A stretch of DNA of 64,000 bases from Paracoccus contaminans (lineage in GTDB: Bacteria; Pseudomonadota; Alphaproteobacteria; Rhodobacterales; Rhodobacteraceae), in NCBI RefSeq assembly GCF_002105555.1, contig NZ_CP020612.1, positions 957,001-1,021,000 of the forward strand, in the 5' to 3' direction. Positions within the stretch are counted from its first letter, which is position 1, and every line of letters begins with the position of its first letter. The position numbers were made by a program, and so were the translations under genes. Under the pieces are notes generated by a model that made no database searches, had not been told where the DNA came from, and worked only from the letters and a program-made list of their open reading frames with translations. Positions 45,286-52,095 of the stretch are shown here, one piece after another.

Positions 45286-45455
45286 CCCCCTCTGTCCCTG
45301 CCCGCTGACGGGCGCCTGAGATCGTCATCCTTCGGCGGGCCGGGATCGGCCACTCTTCAGAGTTCAACGCGCGAAACGGTCCTTTTGCCTGAGAGTTCGC
45401 CGGGGCGGCTGCTCCTTCGGCCCCGGCGTTGCCGCCGGCGTCTCCCGATACGCAA
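45286..45455 (-). promoter_or_regulatory. tandem glycine riboswitch
   Basis: The gcvT leader shows both glycine aptamers in order. The 5' aptamer has GGGAGACGCC, GCCGAAGGAGCAGCC and AACTCTCAGGCAAAAGGACC. The 3' aptamer has AACTCTGAAGAGTGG, GCCGAAGGATGACG, ATCTCAGGCGCC and GGGACAGAGGGG. Only a few bases link them, as in known tandem forms. Downstream, GGCGC-GTT-GCGCC can pair just before the ribosome site. Glycine binding normally turns gcvTHP on. Confidence 0.93.
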
Positions 45456-45539
45456 GCAATCTCGTAGCCGCAGCCACCCCGCGCTGGCAAGAGATTCCTC
45501 GCACCGCCCCGTCATGGGCGAAAAAGCGCGGGGCGGGGG

Positions 45540-46322
45540 TCAGACCGCGACGTTCAGCGCCCCGCCGTCCAGCAGCAGGTTCTGCCCGACGATGAAGCGG
45601 GCCTGCTGCGAACACAGGAACGCGCAGGCCGCGCCGAAATCCTCGGCCCGGCCATAGCTGCGCGTGGGGATCGCGGCCTGCCGGCGGGCGCGCGCCTCAT
45701 CGCGGGTGATGCCGCCGCGTTCGGCCGCGCCCGCATCCAGGGCTGCGGCACGGTCGGTGTCGTGGATGCCGGGCAGCAGGTTGTTCACGCACACGCCCCT
45801 GTCCGCCACCTGCCGCGACATGCCGGCGACAAAGCCGGTCAGCCCGGCGCGCGCCGTGTTCGACAGCCCCAGCTCCGCGATGGGCGAGCGGACCGACTGC
45901 GAGGTGATGTTCACGACCCTGCCCCAGCCCCGGTCCATCATGCCGGGCACCAGCGCCTGCATCAGCGCGATGGCCGACAGCATGTTGGCGTCGATGGCAC
46001 GGATGAAATCATCGCGCCCCCAATCGGTCCAGCGGCCCGGCGGCGGCCCGCCCGCATTCGTCACCAGGATGTCGGCCTGCCCGCCCAGCGCGCCCAGAAC
46101 CGCCGCGCGCCCCTCATCGGTCGTGATGTCGGCCGCGACCGGCTCGACCGTGACCTCGTGGCGCTCGGCGATCTCCCAGGCGGTGCGGGTCAGGGCCTCG
46201 CGCCCGCGGGCATTGATGACCAGGTTGACCCCCTCGGCGGCCAGCGCCTCGGCGCAGCCGCGCCCCAGCCCCCTGGATGCCGCGCAGACCAGCGCCTTCC
46301 TGCCCCTGATGCCCAGATCCAT
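45540..46322 (-). CDS. SDR family oxidoreductase with altered catalytic residues
   Basis: This 260-residue FabG-like SDR starts MDLGIRGRKALVCAASRGLG and keeps the cofactor motif (ASRGLGRG) and an NAGG block. At the place of YxxxK it reads LGLSNTARAGLTGF, so Ser and Arg occupy the usual Tyr and Lys positions. Proteins of this subgroup are widespread but uncharacterised, and may use a different mechanism or bind without classical catalysis. GGGGGA precedes ATG 46322. It stands between the riboswitch region and the 46.4 kb unknowns. Confidence 0.8.
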   Translation of the reverse strand: MDLGIRGRKALVCAASRGLGRGCAEALAAEGVNLVINARGREALTRTAWEIAERHEVTVEPVAADITTDEGRAAVLGALGGQADILVTNAGGPPPGRWTDWGRDDFIRAIDANMLSAIALMQALVPGMMDRGWGRVVNITSQSVRSPIAELGLSNTARAGLTGFVAGMSRQVADRGVCVNNLLPGIHDTDRAAALDAGAAERGGITRDEARARRQAAIPTRSYGRAEDFGAACAFLCSQQARFIVGQNLLLDGGALNVAV

Positions 46323-46388
46323 GGCCATTCCCCCGTTTGCCTGCGGTTCAGCAAACGGCGCGGCATGGCCGAGGTCAAGCGGCCCGCA

Positions 46389-46721
46389 TCAGAAGCACAG
46401 CACCTCGGCCTCGGCCTCGGCGCGGCGCAGGTCGGCGACCGGCCCGTCGGCGGCCGCGCCGCTGCGGAACAGCCCCGACCGCTCGCCCGAGGTCTGGCGC
46501 ATCCGCAGCACGGTTTCGGCCGCGACATAGCGTTCGTGGGGCAGAACCGCGGCAATCGCGTCGATGGCGCAGGAACAGCGCGCCAGCGTGTCGGGGTTCT
46601 CGCCGTTCACGGCCATGCAGGTCATCACGTATTCGGCCCGCGTGGCGGTGGGATAATCGTTCACCGCCTGCGCGATGGCCGCGGCAGGAACCAGCAGCGA
46701 CAGCCCGGCCAGCCGGATCAT
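46389..46721 (-). CDS. small exported protein, Cys-containing, unknown
   Basis: This 110-residue protein has a signal peptide (MIRLAGLSLLVPAAAIAQA). The mature part has a helical segment with cysteines in YVMTCMAVNG and LARCSCAIDAIAAVLPHERY, followed by AETVLRMRQTSGERSG. I do not recognise a named family. Its start overlaps the stop of the 222-residue gene upstream (ATGA), so the two are translated together, and both follow the histidine kinase on the same strand. Confidence 0.65.
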   Translation of the reverse strand: MIRLAGLSLLVPAAAIAQAVNDYPTATRAEYVMTCMAVNGENPDTLARCSCAIDAIAAVLPHERYVAAETVLRMRQTSGERSGLFRSGAAADGPVADLRRAEAEAEVLCF

Positions 46722-47386
46722 CGCAGCACCAGGGCGTTGCGATACCGCGCCGGGGCGACGGGACGCCCGGCCATGCCCCGCAGGGCGGCGGGCGCGACCG
46801 GATCGGCGGTTTCGGCAACCAGTTCGCGCAAGGGGGCCGCAGGGTCCGCCCCCGCCTCGACGCGCAGGGTCAGGCCGGCAAAGGCGCCCATGCGGCCGCG
46901 GGCGGGGTCGGCCGCAAAGGGCCGAACCGTGGCGACGGTGCGCCCCTCCGCATGCGCCACGCTGCCGCCGCGGAACACCGCGTCCTTGATGCGGTTGCGG
47001 ATATAGTCGGGATTGCCCCCGGTCAGCGCCGCCATGTCGCGCACCGTGCTTTCCAGAAAGAACACCGCGACCGGATCGCCTGCCGACAGCGGAAAGGGAC
47101 CGATCCGCCGCTCGCCCGCATCGGTCCTCTGGGTCAGTTGCAGCACCCGCTTGCCATCCGCCGGGTCCGTCGCCTCGGCCATCGTCAGGGTGCCGGCCCC
47201 GATGGGCAGGAAACCGGGCAGGGCCGGACCCTCGCGCGTCAGATCCCATGTCAGCGACCGGCCCTCGAGCGCCCAGGGGCCGCGCTGGGCCAGGATCACG
47301 TCGCCCGCCTCGCCCGCCCAGGGCTGCCCCGGCACCCCTGCTGCCAGCAGGGCGGCGGCCAGCGCGCATCGCAGGAAATGGCCCAT
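46718..47386 (-). CDS. exported protein of unknown function
   Basis: This 222-residue protein has a signal peptide (MGHFLRCALAAALLAAGVPG, cleavage near PWAG). The mature part is beta-rich and repetitive in look (GPWALEGRSLTWDLTREG, FFLESTVRDMAALTGGNPDY), with no recognised catalytic motif. GGAG lies seven bases before ATG 47386. It overlaps the next gene by ATGA and lies 126 bp beyond the hybrid kinase. Its position suggests it is an output or partner of that signalling operon, but this is only context. Confidence 0.65.
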   Translation of the reverse strand: MGHFLRCALAAALLAAGVPGQPWAGEAGDVILAQRGPWALEGRSLTWDLTREGPALPGFLPIGAGTLTMAEATDPADGKRVLQLTQRTDAGERRIGPFPLSAGDPVAVFFLESTVRDMAALTGGNPDYIRNRIKDAVFRGGSVAHAEGRTVATVRPFAADPARGRMGAFAGLTLRVEAGADPAAPLRELVAETADPVAPAALRGMAGRPVAPARYRNALVLR

Positions 47387-47511
47387 GGCCTTGCTCCTCC
47401 TCGCCTTGGGACGGGCGCCGGGCCAAAAGACCTTCCGGCCCCTCATCCGTCCGTTCACCGGGCTGACGATGGGGCGGCGCGCGGGGCTTGCCAAGCCCTG
47501 CCCCGCGCGCC

Positions 47512-48858
47512 TCATGCCAAAGGCGGGGCCGCGCCCAGCGCCTGCATCAGCGCGGCGGCAAGATCGGCCGGGCGCACGGGCTTTTCGATCAGCGGCACGG
47601 CGCAGGCGGCGCAGGCGCGGGCGACATGGCCGTCGCGGCGCGCCGTCACCATCACCGCCGCAATCGCCTGCCCGGCCGCCGCCCGCAAGGCGCCGATCGC
47701 CGCGATGCCCGTATCGCCATTGTCGAGGTTATAGTCGGCCAGGATCACATCGGGCGGATCGTCCTGCCCCATGGCGGCCAGGGCCTCGGCCGTGCCGCCC
47801 GCGCAGCGTACGATCATGCCCATCCGGCCGCCCAGCATCAGCTCATAGCCCCGGCGCATGGCGGCGTCGTTCTCGACCACCAGCACCACGCGCCCGCGCA
47901 GCGCCGCGGCCGAGGGATCGGGCGCCGCCTGACCGGCACCCGCGGCGGCATCCGCAGGCGCCAGCCCGACCCGGAACACGGTGCCGCGCCCCACGGCGCT
48001 GTCCAGTTCAAGTCGGTGCCCCAGCTTGAGGCAGGCGCGCCGCACGATCGACAGGCCCAGCCCCATCCCCTGCGGGCCCCTCTCGGGAACGGCGCGCTGA
48101 AACTCGTCGAAGATGCGGGCGCGGTCCGCCGCGGCGATGCCGGGGCCGCTGTCGTGACATTCCAGCCAGACCAGCCCGCCCCGCCGCCGCACGCCGACCA
48201 CCACCCCCCCGCGCGCGGTGTATTTCAGCGCGTTGGAGATCAGGTTCTGCGCGATTCGGCGCAGAAAGGTCGGATCACTGTCCACCACCGCCGCCGTCGG
48301 CACGAAGCTCAGCCTCAGCCCCGCCGCCTCGGCCATGGGGGCGTATTCGACCGCCAGACGCCGGAACAGCGCGTCAAGCGCGACCGGCTTGCGGTGAAAC
48401 TCGATGCGCTGGCTGTCCAGGCGGCTGATGTCGAGGACGGCATGCATCAGTTCCTCGACCGATTCGAAGGCTGCGCCCAGCCGGGCGGCCAGCTCGGCCT
48501 GCGTCTCGTCCAGCCCGGTATCGGTCAGCGCCGACAGGAACAGCCGGGCAGCGGCGAGGGGTTGCAGCAGATCATGGCTGGCCGCCCGCAGAAAGCGGGT
48601 GCGCGAGCGGTTCGCCTCTTCGGCGGCGGCGCGGGCGACGGCAAGGTCGCGGTTCTTTTCCGACAGGTCGGCCAGCGCCCGTTCCAGATCGCGCGTGCGG
48701 GCGATCGCCTCGCGTTCCAGCGCGACGGCGGCCTGGAACATCGAGCGGGCCGAGCCGCGGGTTTCCTCAAGCCGGTCCACCCGCTCGATCAGCGCCTCGG
48801 CGATGCGTTCCAGCCGCACGGCCCGGCCCTGGGCATCCTCGCCGGGCGGCAGGATCAT
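47512..48858 (-). CDS. hybrid sensor histidine kinase/response regulator, NahK/ErcS-like
   Basis: This 448-residue protein has a coiled-coil N-terminus (residues 15-90) and a HisKA domain with FLRAASHDLLQPLAAARL (H95). The HATPase has NLISNALKYT, SGPGI and GLGLSIV, and a C-terminal receiver carries D375 in VILADYNLDNG. No membrane segment or PAS domain is present, so it senses in the cytoplasm or takes input from the FIST protein. The ASHDLLQPL box is that of the NahK/ErcS and FlhS-type kinases, which in Paracoccus and Rhodobacter relatives govern formaldehyde and methylotrophic genes. It overlaps the FIST gene by ATGA. Confidence 0.88.
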   Translation of the reverse strand: MILPPGEDAQGRAVRLERIAEALIERVDRLEETRGSARSMFQAAVALEREAIARTRDLERALADLSEKNRDLAVARAAAEEANRSRTRFLRAASHDLLQPLAAARLFLSALTDTGLDETQAELAARLGAAFESVEELMHAVLDISRLDSQRIEFHRKPVALDALFRRLAVEYAPMAEAAGLRLSFVPTAAVVDSDPTFLRRIAQNLISNALKYTARGGVVVGVRRRGGLVWLECHDSGPGIAAADRARIFDEFQRAVPERGPQGMGLGLSIVRRACLKLGHRLELDSAVGRGTVFRVGLAPADAAAGAGQAAPDPSAAALRGRVVLVVENDAAMRRGYELMLGGRMGMIVRCAGGTAEALAAMGQDDPPDVILADYNLDNGDTGIAAIGALRAAAGQAIAAVMVTARRDGHVARACAACAVPLIEKPVRPADLAAALMQALGAAPPLA

Positions 48859-49985
48859 GGGCCGGCCCCTGCCGGCATCAGGGCAAGGCCGACAAAGGTC
48901 TGGTTGACATGCATCCCGCTGTGCTGTTCGCCATAGGTGTTGAAGCCGGCCACGCGATAGCGGGCGAACAGCTCGGCCATGCGGTGGGTCATGCCGGCGC
49001 GTTCAACCGCAAGGCGCCGCAGGATGCAGTCGAAGCCCAGCACCATCAAGGGCGGGCGGGGCAGCGCCTCCAGCGCATCGGCAAAGCCCTGCGTCACGTC
49101 GCCCGCGCGGCCCAGCGTCAGCACCTCGCCCCGCTCGACCGCCGACATCAGCCGCAGCGTTCCGCCCGGCCCGACGCCGCTGATCGCGCGGACATGATGG
49201 CGCCGGCCCGTGCGCAGAAGCAGCGGAAAGCGGGCGAAATCCGCCCGCTCCATCCGCGCGGCCTCCAGCCCGGCGAGGCGGGCATATTCCTCGGCCGCAG
49301 GTGCAGCGTTCAACTCGATGATCTCGCGCCCGGCGGGATCGGCACGGGTGACGACCGCGCGCCTTGCGGTCGGGGTGAAATGGGCAAAGCTGACCTCGGC
49401 CACGGCCAGGGCGGTTTCGACCATCACGAACACCGCGGCCCCCCGGACAGGCGCGCCGTCCAGGATCTGCACGCTTTCGCCGAAGTCCAGCCCGTCCCCC
49501 GCCGATCCGCCCACCACGGCGATGCCGGGCAGGGCAGCATCCAGCGCGGCGGCCAGGACATCCTCGTTGCAGGCGGTGCCGTCCGCCAGCAGCACCCCGA
49601 ACAGCGAGCGGCCCGCCCGGTCGGGAAAGCGCGCGCGCAGCCCGCGCAGGGCCGTCAGCCAGCCCGATACAGGAATGCCGCCCTGATCGGGCAGGGCGAT
49701 CGCCTCGGCCCGGAAGGCGGCGCGCGGAAACCCGACGGCGACGATCGTGCCGCGCTGATAGCCGAAGGGGCCGATCTCGCCCGCCGAGGAACAGCCCGCA
49801 ATGCGCACGCCCGGCAGGGCCCGCGACAGTGCGCGGGCGACCGGCGGCAGCACCGGGCGGGGCGATCCGAACAGCAGCACCAGCGCCGGGGCCGCCGGGG
49901 CAAGGCCGCCGGCCAGCCGCGCGGCGGCTGCCGGATCATCCGCAGGCACGCCAAGGCTGACGGGGCCGCCCGCCTGCGCGCCCAT
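48855..49985 (-). CDS. FIST domain signal-transduction protein
   Basis: This 376-residue protein has FIST_N (VRIAGCSSAGEIGPFGYQRG, GGSAGDGLDFGESVQIL) and FIST_C (VAGFNTYGEQHSGMHVNQTF) domains. FIST proteins are proposed to bind small ligands such as amino acids and to feed histidine kinases. No signal peptide is seen. It lies between the response regulator (4 bp gap) and the kinase (ATGA overlap), a fixed three-gene arrangement, so it is probably the sensory partner of the kinase. Confidence 0.88.
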   Translation of the reverse strand: MGAQAGGPVSLGVPADDPAAAARLAGGLAPAAPALVLLFGSPRPVLPPVARALSRALPGVRIAGCSSAGEIGPFGYQRGTIVAVGFPRAAFRAEAIALPDQGGIPVSGWLTALRGLRARFPDRAGRSLFGVLLADGTACNEDVLAAALDAALPGIAVVGGSAGDGLDFGESVQILDGAPVRGAAVFVMVETALAVAEVSFAHFTPTARRAVVTRADPAGREIIELNAAPAAEEYARLAGLEAARMERADFARFPLLLRTGRRHHVRAISGVGPGGTLRLMSAVERGEVLTLGRAGDVTQGFADALEALPRPPLMVLGFDCILRRLAVERAGMTHRMAELFARYRVAGFNTYGEQHSGMHVNQTFVGLALMPAGAGP

Positions 49986-49989
49986 CGGG

Positions 49990-50709
49990 TCAGCCCGGCT
50001 CGAACAGGCGGGCGCTGTTGGCCAGCAGCACGGCCTGGGTGCGGCGGCGGGCGTTGATCTTGGACATGATCGCGGTGATGTGCGTCTTGACCGTCGCCTC
50101 GGCGATCGACAACTCGTAGCTGATTTCCTTGTTCGCCTTGCCCTGGCAGATCAGCCGCAGGATCTTCATCTGCTGGGGGGTCAGCGTGGCGAAGCGGCGC
50201 GCCAGTTCCGCCCGCGCCGCGTCGCCCGTGCCGCCGGCCTGGGGTTCATACCCCTCGGGGGTCACCCGCTCGCCGGCCCACATGCGGCGCAGGCTGTCCA
50301 CCAGCGCCTCGCGCCCCAGCGATTTCGACACATAGCCCTGCGCGCCCGCCGCCATCGCCGCCGAGATCATGGTGTTTTCCAGATCGGCCGAGATCATCGT
50401 GATCGGCACGTCCGGCAACTGCCGGCGCAGCGTCACGATGCCCTCGGCGCCGCGGGCATCGGGCAGGTTCAGGTCGAGTATCACCGCGTCGGGCGGGCCG
50501 TGAAGGCGGATCTGTTCCAGGGCGGCGGCAAGGCTGCGGGCGGTGCGCACCAGCTTGCGGCCGAAGCTGATGGTCAGCGTCAGGGCCAGCGCATCGCACA
50601 TCAGCGGATGGTCGTCCACGATCAGGATGTCGCGGACGCGCTCCACGGATCGGTGCGGCTGCCCGGCTGTTGCCGGGGTGCCCCGGATGGTGGCTGTAGC
50701 GGTTGTCAT
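49990..50709 (-). CDS. LuxR/NarL-type response regulator
   Basis: This 239-residue regulator has a receiver domain (ILIVDDHPLMCDALAL, phospho-acceptor D79 in VILDLNLPDARG, Lys in YVSKSLG) and a C-terminal LuxR HTH with LTPQQMKILRLICQGKANKE and TVKTHITAIMSKINA. It resembles the ErdR/FlhR/AfdR group. It is the first gene of the operon with FIST and kinase. GGGGGATC precedes ATG 50709. The genes it controls cannot be read from this window, although the two exported unknowns downstream are candidates. Confidence 0.9.
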   Translation of the reverse strand: MTTATATIRGTPATAGQPHRSVERVRDILIVDDHPLMCDALALTLTISFGRKLVRTARSLAAALEQIRLHGPPDAVILDLNLPDARGAEGIVTLRRQLPDVPITMISADLENTMISAAMAAGAQGYVSKSLGREALVDSLRRMWAGERVTPEGYEPQAGGTGDAARAELARRFATLTPQQMKILRLICQGKANKEISYELSIAEATVKTHITAIMSKINARRRTQAVLLANSARLFEPG

Positions 50710-50968
50710 GGACGATCCCCCCTGCCCTTGGGTGCCCGGCCCGGCGCCCCGGTGCGCGGGGCGCAAGGCCCCGGCGCGCCCGGCCGGCATCGGGCAAGGC
50801 CAGTCTAGGGGCGCCCCCCTGCGGCGCAAGCCCCTGGTGCCGGCAGGGATGGGCCTTTTGCATGATCGAGGCTTCCCCCGCCGCGATCAAGGCGCCAGCC
50901 GCCCCCTTGCAGGCGGTCGCCCGGCCTGGCCTTGACGATGCCCTGGGCCTTGGCGGAGGGGGGCGTGC

Positions 50969-51751
50969 CTAGAGGGCCGTCCAGCCGCCATCCACGGAAA
51001 TCGTGGTCCCGGTGATCTGGTCCGCAGCGCCCGAACACAGGAACACCGCCGTTCCGCCCATCTGTTCGACGGTGGCGAACTGGCCCGAGGGCTGGCGTGC
51101 CAGCATGACCTTGGCGATCACGTCCTCGCGGCTCATGTTGTGGGTCTTCATCTGATCGGGGATCTGCGCCTCGACGATGGGGGTCAGGACATAGCCAGGG
51201 CAGATCGCATTGCAGGTGATGCCCTCGCCCGCCGTTTCCAGCGCGGTGACCTTGGTCAGCCCGATGATCCCGTGCTTGGCGGCGACATAGGCCGACTTGA
51301 AGGGGCTGGCCGTCAGCCCATGGGCCGAGGCGATGTTGACCACCCGCCCCCATCCCGCCGCCCGCATCATCGGCAGCGCCGCGGCGGTGGTGTGAAAGGC
51401 GCTGGACAGGTTGATCGCGATGATCGCATCCCACTTGTCCGCCGGAAAGTCGGTGATCGGGGCGACATGCTGAATGCCGGCATTGTTCACCAGGATATCG
51501 CAGCGCCCGGCCTGTTCGATCAGGCGGCGGCAATCCTCGCCCTTGCTCATGTCGGCGGCGACATAGCGCACCTCGACCCCGTGGCGCGCGGCCAGATCGC
51601 GGGCAAGGGCGTGATCCTCCTCGCGGTCGGTGAAGCTGTTGATGACCAGATCGGCCCCGGCGCCCGCCAGCGCCTCGGCGATGCCCAGCCCGATCCCGCT
51701 GTTCGATCCCGTGATCACTGCGGCCCTGCCGGCCAGTGCCCTGTCTGCCAT
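50969..51751 (-). CDS. bdhA: 3-hydroxybutyrate dehydrogenase
   Basis: This 260-residue SDR oxidises D-3-hydroxybutyrate to acetoacetate with NAD+ at the end of PHB breakdown. The cofactor motif is ITGSNSGIGLGIAEAL. The catalytic Ser is in NIASAHGLTASPFKSAY, and YVAAKHGIIGLTK is YxxxK. CPGYVLTPIVEAQIPDQ and the Gln-rich lid are typical of BdhA rather than FabG. ATG 51751 has AAAGGG nine bases upstream. A weak PhaR-like TTGC-N3-GCAA lies in the leader. Confidence 0.9.
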   Translation of the reverse strand: MADRALAGRAAVITGSNSGIGLGIAEALAGAGADLVINSFTDREEDHALARDLAARHGVEVRYVAADMSKGEDCRRLIEQAGRCDILVNNAGIQHVAPITDFPADKWDAIIAINLSSAFHTTAAALPMMRAAGWGRVVNIASAHGLTASPFKSAYVAAKHGIIGLTKVTALETAGEGITCNAICPGYVLTPIVEAQIPDQMKTHNMSREDVIAKVMLARQPSGQFATVEQMGGTAVFLCSGAADQITGTTISVDGGWTAL

Positions 51752-51899
51752 GTCTCGCATCCCTTTGCTGCGCAACCCTTGGGGACAAGCTTACCGGGGA
51801 AAACGCCCGTCGCCAGCCCCTGCGCGATGGCGCCGCGAGCAGCCCGTGGCGGATGATGCGCGGGCCTCGGGCTTGCTGGTCCTTGGCGCCGCCGGGACC

Positions 51900-51927
51900 A
51901 AAAAAAACGCCCGCACAAGGCGGGCGT
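51900..51927 (-). terminator. strong Rho-independent terminator
   Basis: On the minus strand ACGCCCGC (51920-51927), a five-base loop, and GCGGGCGT (51907-51914) make an 8-bp GC-rich stem followed by eight T (51900-51907). No protein gene ends on this strand within about 2 kb to the right, so it should belong to a short non-coding transcript. Confidence 0.9.
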
Positions 51928-51974
51928 CAAGTCTTGAGGCAGGTTTCATACAGGCAAGAAACCTATCGAGCAGT
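51900..51974 (-). ncRNA. candidate small RNA, about 75 nt
   Basis: Minus-strand transcript predicted from a start near 51974 to the T run at 51900. It would hold a 7-bp hairpin with a 10-base loop (AGGTTTC at 51958-51964 pairing with GAAACCT at 51941-51947), a short single-stranded linker CTGCCTCAAGACTTG, then the terminator. Two hairpins around an exposed linker is the usual plan of an Hfq-type trans-acting RNA. I do not recognise it as a named family; the function is unknown. Confidence 0.7.
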
Positions 51975-51980
51975 GGATTT

Positions 51981-52009
51981 CATATACTCGCTGCTGCACC
52001 TGAGTCCAA
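51981..52009 (-). promoter_or_regulatory. sigma-70-type promoter of the small-RNA candidate
   Basis: On the minus strand TTGGAC (52004-52009) and TATATG (51981-51986) are separated by exactly 17 bases. The -35 box matches the consensus in five of six positions and the -10 box in four. Transcription from it would start near 51974 and run straight into the terminator at 51900-51927. Confidence 0.65.
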
Positions 52010-52095
52010 GTGTCGAGTTTGCCACAGGGTTTACGGGCCGTTAGGTTGCCCGCAAAGGCTGCGCGGGCATGACGCGGCACGGGACAATGGGCAGC

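Larger units (their letters stand above)
51752..52095. other. intergenic region holding a small-RNA candidate
   Basis: The 344 bp between bdhA and the divergently oriented binding-protein gene contain no convincing protein gene. They do contain a complete promoter, transcript and terminator layout on the minus strand (see 51900-52009). The TTGC-TGC-GCAA element at 51765-51775 lies in the bdhA leader. Confidence 0.6.
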
